From positions 1 through 34,608 of the forward strand of contig RFVF01000006.1 of NCBI GenBank assembly GCA_009922615.1: 34,608 bases of DNA. The letters run 5' to 3'. This document shows, in pieces, positions 8,050-16,414 of the stretch (position 1 is its first letter; every line of letters begins with the position of its first letter). The stretch comes from Pseudomonadota bacterium. GTDB lineage: Bacteria > Verrucomicrobiota > Verrucomicrobiia > Limisphaerales > SXTU01. Made by a program: the position numbers and the translations under genes. Under the pieces are notes generated by a model, which worked only from the letters and a program-made list of their open reading frames with translations, was not told the origin of the DNA and ran no database searches.

Positions 8050-8987
8050 CCGCCCTCGCTCCTGAGCCTGTCACGCCCCCCGCTGACCTCGCGGCGGAAC
8101 TTGGCGCGGTGCTCGCGCCCGCCAGCGCGTTGCGGCGCAACGAGCCGCTGGCCAAGCGCACCACACTGCGCGTCGGCGGCCCGGCGGAGCTTTACGTTGA
8201 GCCAGCGGATGAAGCCGAGTTGGCGAAGGTGCTGCGCTTCTGTCGCGACCGCGACGTGCCGTTCTTCCTGCTTGGGCGCGGCTCTAACCTGCTCATTCGC
8301 GATGGCGGCATTCGCGGCGTCGTGATTCACCTCGGCGCGCCGGCCTTCTCGCAGATTGAAGTGCAGGGCGAGCAACTTCGCTGTGGTGCAGGCGCGAAGT
8401 TGAAGGACATTGCCCTCACGGCGAAACGCGTTGGCATCGGTGGCCTGGAATTTCTCGAAGGCATCCCCGGTAACCTCGGCGGCGCGCTCCGCATGAACGC
8501 GGGCGCGATGAACGGCTGGACCTTCGATGCCGTGGTGTCGCTGCGCTTCATGGACTACCACGGCGCGGCGCACGAGCGGGCGGCGCGCGATGTGGAGACG
8601 ACTTACCGAAGCTGTCCGTTGCTGAAGTCCGCCGTGGCGCTCGGCGCTGTGCTGAAGGGCCGTCCCGCCCCTCGCGAACAAATCGAGGCCAAGCTCGTCG
8701 AGTGCCAACAGAAGCGCTGGACGTCGCAGCCCAAGGAACCGAGCGCCGGCTGCATTTTCAAAAACCCGAAGACGATTCCCGCCGGCAGGCTGGTGGATGA
8801 ACTCGGCCTCAAGGGCACGCGCGTCGGCGGCGCGGTGGTTTCAGGCATCCACGGCAACTTCATTATCAACGACGGCACCGCCACTGCGCGCGATGTGCTC
8901 GGGCTCATCGCGATCGTTCGCACCACGGCGCGGACAGAGCGCGGCATTGAACTGGAAACCGAAGTCGAAATTGTCGGCGAGGATTGA
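8046..8987 (+). CDS. murB: UDP-N-acetylenolpyruvoylglucosamine reductase MurB
   Basis: MurB is the FAD- and NADPH-dependent enzyme that reduces the enolpyruvyl group to make UDP-MurNAc. The 313-residue product has the FAD_binding_4 fold with RTTLRVGGPAELYV-like and FFLLGRGSNLLIRDGG motifs, then LEFLEGIPGNLGGALRMNAGA, TYRSCPLL, and EPSAGCIFKNP near residues 232-241. In the best-studied MurB enzymes the proton donor at this last site is a serine (GSxF); here it is Cys236. The start ATG overlaps the murG stop (ATGA). The absence of the type I insertion suggests a type II enzyme. The ddl gene follows after three bases. Confidence 0.94.
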   Translation: MTALAPEPVTPPADLAAELGAVLAPASALRRNEPLAKRTTLRVGGPAELYVEPADEAELAKVLRFCRDRDVPFFLLGRGSNLLIRDGGIRGVVIHLGAPAFSQIEVQGEQLRCGAGAKLKDIALTAKRVGIGGLEFLEGIPGNLGGALRMNAGAMNGWTFDAVVSLRFMDYHGAAHERAARDVETTYRSCPLLKSAVALGAVLKGRPAPREQIEAKLVECQQKRWTSQPKEPSAGCIFKNPKTIPAGRLVDELGLKGTRVGGAVVSGIHGNFIINDGTATARDVLGLIAIVRTTARTERGIELETEVEIVGED

Positions 8988-8990
8988 ATC

Positions 8991-9908
8991 ATGTCTGGAA
9001 AGCTGAACATCACCGTCATGCTCGGCGGGCCAAGTGCCGAGCGCGAAGTCTCTCTGCGCACGGGCGCGGCGGTGGTAGCGGCGTTGCGTTCGTGCGGGCA
9101 CACCGTTCACGAACTTGATCCCAAGGGACCGGGGCAGTGGACGTTGCCGGCGGGAACGGAAGTGGTCTTCCTTGCGTTGCACGGCACCTACGGCGAAGAC
9201 GGCACGGTGCAGCGCGAGCTGGAGCAGATGCGTGTGCCCTACACTGGCTGCGACCCGGAGGCAAGCCGGCTGGCCTTTGACAAGGTGCTCACCAAGCAGA
9301 AGTGCGTGGCGCTCGGCGTGCCGACGGCGAAGTTCATGACGTTCAGGTCCGCCGCCACGAAGTGGCCGGAGGGCTGGGAGACGCCAGTCGTGCTCAAGCC
9401 GGTGCGGCAGGGCAGCAGCGTGGGTTTGCAGTTTGTGGATTCGGTGCACGAGTTCCCCGCGAAGCTTGCCGAGTCGCTCAAGTTCGACACGGAAGTGCTC
9501 ATGGAGGAGCGCATTGTCGGGCGCGAGACGACGGTGGGCATCCTCGCCGGCCGCGCGCTGCCGGTCGTAGAGGTGCGACCGAAGCAGGGCAGTTACGACT
9601 ACGCGAACAAATACACGGCCGGCGCGACGGAATACTTTTGCCCGGCGGACTTCGACGCGATGACGACCGCGCGCATCCAGGACGCGGCGCACGCGGCGTT
9701 TAACGCCATCGGCGGCCGCGATTACGCGCGCGTGGACGTGATGGTCCGTGCGAACGGCGAGCCCGTGGTGCTGGAAGTCAACACGCTGCCGGGCATGACC
9801 GCCACGAGCCTGCTGCCGAAGGCCGCCGCTGCCGCCGGGCTGAGTTACGCGGAGCTTTGCCAGATGATGGTGGACCTGGCGCTGCGGCGCGGGATGGCAG
9901 CCAGTTAA
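8991..9908 (+). CDS. ddl: D-alanine--D-alanine ligase
   Basis: Makes the D-Ala-D-Ala dipeptide used by MurF. The 305-residue ATP-grasp enzyme has the N-terminal MLGGPSAEREVSLRTG motif, FLALHGTYGEDGTVQ, the ATP-binding VLKPVRQGSSVGLQ, MEERIVGRETTVGIL, and the metal-binding and catalytic EVNTLPGMTATSL at the C-terminus. Length is typical (about 300-310, the shorter DdlB kind). ATG 8991 lies three bases after the murB stop, so translational coupling is likely. ftsQ follows after 14 bases. Confidence 0.95.
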   Translation: MSGKLNITVMLGGPSAEREVSLRTGAAVVAALRSCGHTVHELDPKGPGQWTLPAGTEVVFLALHGTYGEDGTVQRELEQMRVPYTGCDPEASRLAFDKVLTKQKCVALGVPTAKFMTFRSAATKWPEGWETPVVLKPVRQGSSVGLQFVDSVHEFPAKLAESLKFDTEVLMEERIVGRETTVGILAGRALPVVEVRPKQGSYDYANKYTAGATEYFCPADFDAMTTARIQDAAHAAFNAIGGRDYARVDVMVRANGEPVVLEVNTLPGMTATSLLPKAAAAAGLSYAELCQMMVDLALRRGMAAS

Positions 9909-9922
9909 CCAATTTTTATATC

Positions 9923-10900
9923 ATGCTCCGTAAGCTAACCCGGCTCTTCAAAGGCAATCGTCGTCTCCAGCGCGAGAATGAAAACGTGCTGCGCGTGAAG
10001 TTGCGCACGGACCAGCTCCACGCGGCGCGCACGCGCTTTGCGGTGCAGGTGGTCACGGTGTTGTTTGGTTCATTGGTGGTGCTGTTCCTCGGCTGGCGCG
10101 GCGTGGACTGGGCGGTGCGCGAGTTCGTCACGGAAAATCCGGCGTTCGCGATCAAGCGGATCGATTTGCAGACCGAAGGCGTGCTGACCGTGGAGGCCTT
10201 GCGGAAGTGGGCGGGCGTGCGCGTCGGCGAGAACCTGATGAGTCTCGACCTCGCGCGCATCAAGCGGGACCTCGAACTGGTGCCGCTTCTCCAGTCCGCC
10301 GCCGTCGAGCGCGTGCTGCCGGACACGTTGCGCATTCGCGTGACGGAGCGCGTGCCGGTGGCACAGGTCGTGGTGTTGCGGCCGGATGCGAGCGGCCGCT
10401 ATGTGCCGGTGCCACACCTGTTGGATGCGACCGGTTTCGTAATGATGCCGGCGGACCGCACGATGGTGGCGGACCCGGCCGCGCTGCAAATCGACTGGCT
10501 GCCGGCGCTGACCGGCGTGAATCCAGTGGACCTCAAGCCGGGCCGGCAGGTCGAGTCCGCGCAGGTGCGGGCCGCCCTGCGGTTGCTCACGCACTTTGAG
10601 CGCTCGGCGATGTTTGGCCGCGCGGACATTCGCCGCGTGGATGTCTCGGGCCTGGAGGTGTTGACGGCGACGACTTCGGCGCGGACGGAGATCACGTTTG
10701 CCACCAACCATGATTTTGACATGCAGCTCCGTCGCTGGCGGGCTGTGCAGGATGTGGCCACGCAGCAGGGCAAGGTGATTGCCACGCTGGATGTTTCGAT
10801 TTCGCAGAACCTGCCCGCCCGCTGGGTGGAGGCGAGTTCCGTGCCGACGCCGCCTGCCAAAGTAGCCAAACCCGCTCCCTACCGGAGGAAAAATGCTTAA
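9923..10900 (+). CDS. ftsQ: Cell division protein FtsQ/DivIB
   Basis: FtsQ is a bitopic membrane protein of the divisome that links early and late components. The 325-residue product has a basic cytoplasmic start (about 1-45), one membrane helix (about 46-66, VVTVLFGSLVVLFLGW), then a POTRA-like region (IKRIDLQTEGVLTVEALRKW to VLPDTLRIRVTERVPVA) and a beta domain. Sequence conservation in this family is low, so the call rests on topology, the POTRA pattern and the position between ddl and ftsA. The start at 9923 (MLRKLTRLF) is chosen over an in-frame ATG at 9857 inside ddl. Its last eight bases overlap ftsA. Confidence 0.9.
   Translation: MLRKLTRLFKGNRRLQRENENVLRVKLRTDQLHAARTRFAVQVVTVLFGSLVVLFLGWRGVDWAVREFVTENPAFAIKRIDLQTEGVLTVEALRKWAGVRVGENLMSLDLARIKRDLELVPLLQSAAVERVLPDTLRIRVTERVPVAQVVVLRPDASGRYVPVPHLLDATGFVMMPADRTMVADPAALQIDWLPALTGVNPVDLKPGRQVESAQVRAALRLLTHFERSAMFGRADIRRVDVSGLEVLTATTSARTEITFATNHDFDMQLRRWRAVQDVATQQGKVIATLDVSISQNLPARWVEASSVPTPPAKVAKPAPYRRKNA
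10884..10888 (+). promoter_or_regulatory. Strong ribosome binding site for ftsA
   Basis: GGAGG lies four bases before the ftsA ATG (10893), inside the end of ftsQ. It is the clearest Shine-Dalgarno sequence in the division cluster, where most starts lack one, and may set FtsA output. Confidence 0.7.
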
Positions 10901-12125
10901 TCTCTTCTTCCCCGAAAAGACCACCGTCATCGTTGGCCTCGAAATCGGCACCACTAAGGTCGCCGCCGTCGTGGGCGAAGTCACCGAGGCGGGTGGGGTG
11001 AATGTCACCGGCATTGGCCAGTGTCCTTCGCGCGGCGTGCGCAAGGGCGAGGTGGTCAACGCGGACCTCGCCGCCGAGGATGTGCGCAACGCCATCGTCG
11101 AGGCTGAGAAGTCCGCGAACGTGGAGATCGCCAGCGTTTACCTGAGCGTCACGGGTGGGCACCTCACAAGCCTTAACACCCACGGCGTCTTCACCGCGAC
11201 GTCCGATGATCACGAGATTTCCCCGCCGGATGTGACCGAGGTGCTCGCGAACGCGAAGGTCTTCAGCCGGCCGTCCGAGAACACCGTGCTGCACGCGATC
11301 CGGCAGCACTTCACGCTGAACGGCCAGGCGGGCATCACCGATCCCGTTGGGATGCTCGGGGGTAAACTGGAACTGGACATGCACGTGGTCCACGGCGTCA
11401 CGACGCGGTTGCAAAACCCCGTGCGCGTGGTCAAGGGCCTGAACCTCGAAGTCGAGGAACTGGTCTTCAGCGGCCTGGCCTCGTCGCTGGCCTTGCTCGA
11501 CAACGAGCAGAAACAAATGGGCGTGCTGGTGGTGGATTTCGGCGCGGGCACGACGGAATACGTCGTTTACGCCGATGGCGTAATCAAGCACACGGGCATT
11601 CTCGCGGTGGGCGGCGATCACGTGACGAACGACCTGTCTTACGGTTTGCGCAAGGTTTCACCGGCGCGGGCGGAGCAGCTCAAGCGCGAACACGGTGCGG
11701 CGACCATCGAGGGCGCGGCAGGGCAGACGCTCACATTGACGAGCGAGAACGGATTCGACGACCGGCGGGTGAACCTTGAACACTTGCGCCGCATCATGGT
11801 CGCGCGGCTGGAGGAGACCTTTCAACTTATCGACGACGACATCGGCGAGCAGGGATTTCACGAGCAGCTCCGAGCCGGCGTGTGCCTATGCGGGGGCGGG
11901 GCGCGCATCCGGGGCATTGATCAGCTCGCGGAAAGCGTCTTTGGCCTGCCGACGACGCTGGGCCGCGCGAATGCCGTGGGCGGTCTGCGGTCGGCCACGG
12001 ATGACCCCGAGCTGGCTACGGCCGTCGGCTTGGTGAAATACGGTGCCATCCGCCAGAAGGCCCAGCCGCAGGGCGGTTTGGTCGGCAAGCTCCGGAATCT
12101 GGCCGGGTCGCTGGGAATTTTTTGA
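10893..12125 (+). CDS. ftsA: Cell division protein FtsA
   Basis: FtsA is the actin-like ATPase that tethers FtsZ filaments to the membrane. The 410-residue protein has the phosphate-1 motif GLEIGTTKVAAVVG near the start, an SHS2/1C domain (KGEVVNADLAAEDVRNAI to VYLSVTGGH), the second phosphate motif VVDFGAGTTEYVVY, and the adenosine motif CGGGARIRGIDQLAE. The C-terminus (KLRNLAGSLGIF) is a plausible amphipathic membrane-targeting helix, as in other FtsA proteins. A strong ribosome binding site precedes it. The 111-base gap to ftsZ is filled with repeats. Confidence 0.96.
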   Translation: MLNLFFPEKTTVIVGLEIGTTKVAAVVGEVTEAGGVNVTGIGQCPSRGVRKGEVVNADLAAEDVRNAIVEAEKSANVEIASVYLSVTGGHLTSLNTHGVFTATSDDHEISPPDVTEVLANAKVFSRPSENTVLHAIRQHFTLNGQAGITDPVGMLGGKLELDMHVVHGVTTRLQNPVRVVKGLNLEVEELVFSGLASSLALLDNEQKQMGVLVVDFGAGTTEYVVYADGVIKHTGILAVGGDHVTNDLSYGLRKVSPARAEQLKREHGAATIEGAAGQTLTLTSENGFDDRRVNLEHLRRIMVARLEETFQLIDDDIGEQGFHEQLRAGVCLCGGGARIRGIDQLAESVFGLPTTLGRANAVGGLRSATDDPELATAVGLVKYGAIRQKAQPQGGLVGKLRNLAGSLGIF

Positions 12126-12133
12126 TGAACACA

Positions 12134-12168
12134 CGATGCCCGATACTGGATGCCGGATGTTGGATGGC
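12134..12168 (+). repeat. Five-unit heptamer array in the ftsA-ftsZ spacer
   Basis: Units CGATGCC, CGATACT, GGATGCC, GGATGTT and GGATGGC give 35 bp. The last unit forms a six-base stem with the following GCCATC (12173-12178) across an AAAA loop. Confidence 0.65.
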
Positions 12169-12191
12169 AAAAGCCATCTGGACGTCGCGCG

Positions 12192-12226
12192 CTGCCTCAG
12201 CATCTAGCATCTCACACCTGCCATCG
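12192..12226 (+). repeat. Second heptamer array, ftsZ leader
   Basis: Two exact AGCATCT units (12199-12212) are flanked by related seven-base units CTGCCTC, CACACCT and GCCATCG. The units are roughly complementary in sense to the GGATGCC array upstream, so the two arrays could pair. It ends ten bases before the ftsZ start. Confidence 0.5.
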
Positions 12227-12236
12227 CCTCCCTCGT

Positions 12237-13580
12237 ATGACCTCGACTGAAAACACCCCCGCCGCGACCCCGGTCAAGAAACAGCTCACCATCAAGGTGT
12301 TTGGCGTTGGCGGCTGTGGTGGGAACGTGGTCTCCCACATCAGCCGCGCCGGCTTTGCCGACGTGCAGTTGATCGTGCTCAACACTGATTCGCAGGCACT
12401 CGCCCAGTGTCCGCTGCCCTACAAATTCAACCTTGGTCTGGGGTTGAATGGCGGGCTCGGTGCCGGCGGTGATCCGGAACGCGGACGCGCGGCGGCAGAG
12501 GAGGACGAAGCGCGGTTGCGCGAGCTTTGCACGGGCGTGGATCTGGTTTTCATTTGCGCGGGCCTCGGCGGCGGCACGGGCACGGGCGCGGGTCCGGTGC
12601 TGGCACGCGTGGCCAAGGCATGCGGCGCGTTGTCGCTTGCGTTTGTCACGCTGCCGTTCGAGTGCGAGGGCCCGAAGCGCATGAAGCAGGCGCGGCTGGG
12701 GTTGGAGGAATTCAAGGCCGCCGCAGACGGGGTCATCTGCCTGCCGAATCAAAAAGTCTTCAAGCTGATCGATGAGAACACCAGCGTCATCGAGACCTTC
12801 GCCACCACCAATGACCTGCTCGCGCAGGGCGTGCGCGGGCTCTGGCAGCTCGTCACGCGCCCGGGTTTCATCAACCTCGACTTCGCCGATCTCTGTGCCG
12901 TCGTCCGCAATCGACACTCCGAAAGCTCCTTCGCCAGCGCCGAGGCCACGGGCCCCCATCGCGCGAAGGAAGTCGTGGAGAAGCTGCTCGCCAATCCTTT
13001 GCTCGACGGTGGCGCGGCGCTCGGCGAGGCGGACGCGTTGCTCGTGAGTCTCATGGGCGGCTCCGGGCTCACGATGGCCGAGGTCAGTCGCGTGATGGAG
13101 CAGATCAATCGTCATGCCGAAAACGCGCACTTGATCATGGGCGCGGCCATCGAGGAATCGCTGGGTGATCGCTTGACCGTCACGCTCGTCGCCTCCCGGC
13201 AACCTGTGAATCCTCCCGCCGCGCCTAAAGCTCCCGAAGCCGAGGTGCCTGAGCCCGAGTCAACTCCCCGTGCAGGCACCGGCTTCGATCTGCTGGGGGC
13301 CGCCATTGCCTCCAAACCCGTCCCGCGTGCGTCGGCGCTCAAGTCCGAAGCCAGTCAGGCCCCGGCGGTCCTGACGGAAGTCGCGCCGGACGCCGCACTC
13401 TCCGCACCGATGGCCGTGTCGCGGTCTTGGCGCTCGCGTAAAAAGGCGAAGGTGGCACATCCCGAGCTGGGGTTGGAAACGGTGACAACCGGGCCTTTCC
13501 AGCAAAGCGAGCCGACGCGCCACAACGGAGTGAACCTCGACGTGCCCACCTTCGTGCGACGTGGGCTGGTGATGAATTAG
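12237..13580 (+). CDS. ftsZ: Cell division protein FtsZ
   Basis: FtsZ is the tubulin-like GTPase that forms the division ring. The 447-residue protein has an N-terminal VFGVGGCGGNVV, the tubulin signature GGGTGTG at 111-117, the catalytic T7 loop NLDFAD at 213-218, and a C-terminal peptide LDVPTFVRRG that should bind FtsA. A linker of about 100 residues rich in Pro and Ala joins core and peptide. The core is divergent: ALPFECEG-type loops and the stretch around PLPYKFNLG differ from textbook FtsZ. GTP hydrolysis residues are nonetheless intact. ATG 12237 is chosen because an earlier in-frame ATG (12150) would translate the repeats. No clear ribosome binding site is seen. Confidence 0.95.
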   Translation: MTSTENTPAATPVKKQLTIKVFGVGGCGGNVVSHISRAGFADVQLIVLNTDSQALAQCPLPYKFNLGLGLNGGLGAGGDPERGRAAAEEDEARLRELCTGVDLVFICAGLGGGTGTGAGPVLARVAKACGALSLAFVTLPFECEGPKRMKQARLGLEEFKAAADGVICLPNQKVFKLIDENTSVIETFATTNDLLAQGVRGLWQLVTRPGFINLDFADLCAVVRNRHSESSFASAEATGPHRAKEVVEKLLANPLLDGGAALGEADALLVSLMGGSGLTMAEVSRVMEQINRHAENAHLIMGAAIEESLGDRLTVTLVASRQPVNPPAAPKAPEAEVPEPESTPRAGTGFDLLGAAIASKPVPRASALKSEASQAPAVLTEVAPDAALSAPMAVSRSWRSRKKAKVAHPELGLETVTTGPFQQSEPTRHNGVNLDVPTFVRRGLVMN

Positions 13581-13593
13581 CCCGAATTCCGAA

Positions 13594-13619
13594 GCTGCCC
13601 GATGCAGCATCGGGGTAGC
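13594..13619 (+). terminator. Possible hairpin between convergent ftsZ and trpA
   Basis: CCCGATG and CATCGGG pair around a CAG loop, and flanking GCT/AGC extends the stem. A second, weaker stem (CGGCCT/AGGCCG) follows at 13628-13647. It is well placed to end transcription from both sides, but neither stem has a T-run. It could equally be a REP-like repeat. Confidence 0.35.
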
Positions 13620-13732
13620 GTGGCTTGCGGCCTGCACTCCAAGGCCGGGCAGTCCGATTTCTGAGTCCCGGTTAATAGCCCTGAACGAGAGTTCCTCTAA
13701 CACTCAAAAGACTCGAAATCACTCGGCTCGGT

Positions 13733-13760
13733 TTGAAGCTTGGTATTTGGAGCTTACCGT
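13733..13760 (+). repeat. Heptamer array at the trpA 3' end
   Basis: Units TTGAAGC, TTGGTAT and TTGGAGC, then a degenerate TTACCGT that contains the trpA stop codon (13754-13756, on the minus strand). Confidence 0.5.
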
Positions 13761-14554
13761 CCCTTGACTCCATCCCCCAGCGACTTCACGAAGGCCTCCA
13801 GCCGCGGCACGAGGTCCGGGGATTTGCCCAACTCGGCGATCTGGTTGACCACGGCGCTGCCCACGACCGCGCCGTCCGCCGCGAAGGCGACTTGCCGCGC
13901 CTGTTCGGGATTCGAGATACCGAAGCCAATCGCGATGGGCAACGACGTGTGCTTGCGGATGAGCGCCACGCGGTCGGCCAAGTTGCCCGCCACCTTCGCT
14001 TGCATTCCCGTCACGCCCTCGCGGGAGATGTAGTAGATGAAGCCGGTGCCGCGCTTGACGATGGCGGCGATGCGCTCGTCTGGGGTCGTCGGCGCGACCA
14101 GCCAGATAGCGCACAAGCCAGCGTTGCGCATCAACTGCTCATAGGTGTCCGCCTCTTCGGGGGGCAGATCGAGCACGAGCAATCCGTCCACGCCCGCGCG
14201 GGCCGCGTCGTTGATGAACTGCTCCACGCCGCAGCGGTGCATGAGGTTGTAATAGACGTAGAAGACAATTGGGATTTGCGACTCGCGCCGAATCGCGGCG
14301 ACGGTCTCGAAGAGCCTCGGCGGCGTGGTGCCACTCTCCAGCCCGCGTTGCGCGGCAAGCTGGTTGACGAGGCCGTCGGCCAGCGGATCGCTGAACGGCA
14401 CTCCGAGTTCGAGCACGTCCACGCCCGCGCGATCGAAGGCGAGCGCGAGCTGGCGGGTGGCTTCGAGGTGTGGATCGCCCGCGCCGATGTAAACGACGAG
14501 GGCTTTCTGCCCGTCCTGCTTTAGCTTCGCGAAGCGTGCCTCAATGCGATTCAT
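13754..14554 (-). CDS. trpA: Tryptophan synthase alpha subunit
   Basis: TrpA cleaves indole-3-glycerol phosphate and passes indole to the beta subunit. The 266-residue TIM barrel carries VVYIGAGDPHLEAT, the catalytic Glu and Asp in VLELGVPFSDPLADG, a VFYVYYNLMHRCG strand, LLVLDLPPEE, FIYYISREGVTG, and the phosphate-binding AIGFGISNPEQ and GAVVGSAVV. The start at 14554 gives MNRIEARFAKLK, the usual TrpA beginning, and overlaps the coaX stop (ATGA). A longer open frame upstream is an artefact. trpB is not in the window, so trpA has been separated from its usual partner and sits last in a cofactor gene group. Confidence 0.93.
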   Translation of the reverse strand: MNRIEARFAKLKQDGQKALVVYIGAGDPHLEATRQLALAFDRAGVDVLELGVPFSDPLADGLVNQLAAQRGLESGTTPPRLFETVAAIRRESQIPIVFYVYYNLMHRCGVEQFINDAARAGVDGLLVLDLPPEEADTYEQLMRNAGLCAIWLVAPTTPDERIAAIVKRGTGFIYYISREGVTGMQAKVAGNLADRVALIRKHTSLPIAIGFGISNPEQARQVAFAADGAVVGSAVVNQIAELGKSPDLVPRLEAFVKSLGDGVKGR

Positions 14555-15339
14555 GCGCGGCGGATTGTCCGGCTCGTGGGCCGCGTGGCAAGATTGTTCG
14601 CCAGCCAGACCAGCCGCAGCCCTTCGAGCGTCAGCTTCGGTTCCACGGCCGTGATTTCGGGGAGCTTGGCCGCGATGAGTTCCGCGTAGCCTCCCGTTGC
14701 GACCACGGGCAGGCGCTGGCACTTCAACTCGCGCTTCAGCTCCATGATGAGTTCGCGCACCAGCCCGCGATAGCCGTGCACCGCACCGATAAGCATCGCT
14801 TCGCGCGTGCTTTTGCCGATGACGGAACTGGTCTCCTGAATCGTGATGCGAGGCAGCAGCGCGGTCTTGTCGTGCAGGTAATCCGTCATCGCCGCGAGGC
14901 CGGGTGCGATGATGCCGCCGACGTAATCGCCGTGGCGGTCCACCACGTCAAACGCGAGCGCGGTGCCGAACGCCACCGCCACCGACGGTGCGCCGAAGTG
15001 GTGCCGCAGCGCGACTGCATTGGCCAGCCGGTCGGCTCCGATGCGCTTGGGCTGGGGATAATTGACGCCAACACCCGCGATGGTGTCGGCCGTCAGCACC
15101 AGCGCGGACAAGCCCAGTTCCTTGCGGGCGAACGCCGCCGCCTTGCCCGTCACCGCTGGCACCACGCTGCACAGCGCGACGCCTTTGATGCGCGCCTTGC
15201 CGATGAAACGCAGCACCGAACCACCTGCCTCGCCGGAACGCCAGAGTGCGGTCTTGATGTTCGTCTGCTTGCGCACAGCGTCCGCGTCCGCAAGCCCGAG
15301 GTGCGTGTGCGTGTTGCCGATGTCGAGGAGGAGGAGCAT
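14551..15339 (-). CDS. coaX: Type III pantothenate kinase CoaX
   Basis: Phosphorylates pantothenate, the first step of coenzyme A synthesis. The 262-residue product has the ASKHA-fold motifs of this family: MLLLLDIGNTHTHLGL at the start, RIGADRLANAVA in the middle, AFGTALAFDVVD, and GGIIAPGL. The last part resembles the known GTATTFD and GG.I.PG motifs. It lies between birA and trpA. A birA-coaX pairing, sometimes a fusion, is common in bacteria. A 35-bp A/T-rich heptamer array lies in its upstream spacer (15380-15414). Confidence 0.93.
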   Translation of the reverse strand: MLLLLDIGNTHTHLGLADADAVRKQTNIKTALWRSGEAGGSVLRFIGKARIKGVALCSVVPAVTGKAAAFARKELGLSALVLTADTIAGVGVNYPQPKRIGADRLANAVALRHHFGAPSVAVAFGTALAFDVVDRHGDYVGGIIAPGLAAMTDYLHDKTALLPRITIQETSSVIGKSTREAMLIGAVHGYRGLVRELIMELKRELKCQRLPVVATGGYAELIAAKLPEITAVEPKLTLEGLRLVWLANNLATRPTSRTIRRA

Positions 15340-15379
15340 GGCTTAAGGCAAAAGGCGGGTGCCGTGGCTGGTCGTGCCA

Positions 15380-15414
15380 CTTTTTTCTTTTACCATTTTC
15401 CTTTTACCTTGGAG
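15380..15414 (-). repeat. Heptamer array in the birA-coaX spacer
   Basis: Plus-strand units CTTTTTT, CTTTTAC, CATTTTC, CTTTTAC and CTTGGAG, 35 bp. It lies 40 bases upstream of the coaX ATG and is purine-rich on the coding strand. Confidence 0.6.
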
Positions 15415-15416
15415 TT

Positions 15417-16400
15417 TCATGACTTCTCCACCGTTACGTCGCCGCCAATGATGCGCTCCAGCCGCCCATGCTGCGTGCGGAGGAGCAGCGCGCCCTCGGG
15501 GTCCAGCGCCTCGGCCACGCCGGATTGAGTGCGGTCGCCGATGCGGATGGTCACGCGCTGCCCGAGGGTGGTGCATTGCTGTTCCCACTCGTCGGCCAGC
15601 TCCTCAAATTTGCCTTGGCGGATCCGCGCATAGTCGGCATCCAGCTCGCGCAGCACGGTCGCGGCGAGCTCTGGGCGTGACACGGGCTGGCTACTCTCGA
15701 TGCGCAGCGAGGTCGCGATCTTGCGCAATTCGGGCGGCAATTCAGTGGCCGTGAGGTTTACATCCACGCCGATGCCGATGATGACGTATTTGATGTGATC
15801 CAGCTCGGCGCTAAGTTCGGTGAGGATGCCGGCGACTTTTTTTCCCCGCAGGAGAATGTCGTTGGGCCACTTGATTTCGGGCGCGAGGTTCGTTTGCCGA
15901 CGGATGGCCCGCGCCAGTGCGGTGGCGGCCAGCACGGTCAATTGCGTGGCGGACTGCGGGCGCAGATTCGGCCGTAACAGCACGGAAAACCACAATCCCT
16001 TGCGCGCCGGGGAGAGCCAGTGCCGGCCCAATCGGCCGCGCCCCTTGCGTTGCGACTCGGCGAAAACGACGACGCCTTCCTTCACGCCGTCGCGCGCGAG
16101 CTTCTCGGCTACGTCATTGGTTGAGTTGGTCTCCTCAAAGACACGGATGTCGCGGCCTACGATTTGGTTGTCCGGTAGGCGCGCGAGCAAATCGTCGGCG
16201 TGCAGCGCATCCGGCGTGCTGAGGAGGCGGTAGCCTTGGTGCGGGTTGGCGGTAATTTCGTAGCCAAGCTTGCGCAACTCCTCGATGCGCGCCCAGACGG
16301 CGGCGCGGCTCATGCCCAACTGCTGGGCCAAGTCCGCCCCGGACACCGAGCCGGTTCCGGCCCGACGCATTGCGGTGAGGATTTGGGCGTCCACGGTCAT
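15417..16400 (-). CDS. birA: Bifunctional biotin--protein ligase / biotin operon repressor BirA
   Basis: Makes biotinyl-AMP and attaches biotin to carboxylases; with its DNA-binding domain it may also repress biotin genes. The 327 residues contain an N-terminal winged helix (about 5-60; SGADLAQQLGMSRAAVWARI), then the ligase core with the biotinyl-AMP loop GRGRLGRHW at 120-128, KWPNDI at 177-182 and KKVAGILTEL at 187-196. A C-terminal SH3-like domain ends in ALDPEGALLLRTQHG. The start ATG 16398-16400 is followed directly by the helix-turn-helix. It is upstream of coaX and downstream of nadC. No biotin operator was recognised. Confidence 0.94.
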   Translation of the reverse strand: MTVDAQILTAMRRAGTGSVSGADLAQQLGMSRAAVWARIEELRKLGYEITANPHQGYRLLSTPDALHADDLLARLPDNQIVGRDIRVFEETNSTNDVAEKLARDGVKEGVVVFAESQRKGRGRLGRHWLSPARKGLWFSVLLRPNLRPQSATQLTVLAATALARAIRRQTNLAPEIKWPNDILLRGKKVAGILTELSAELDHIKYVIIGIGVDVNLTATELPPELRKIATSLRIESSQPVSRPELAATVLRELDADYARIRQGKFEELADEWEQQCTTLGQRVTIRIGDRTQSGVAEALDPEGALLLRTQHGRLERIIGGDVTVEKS

Positions 16401-16414
16401 AGGTGTGCAACTAC

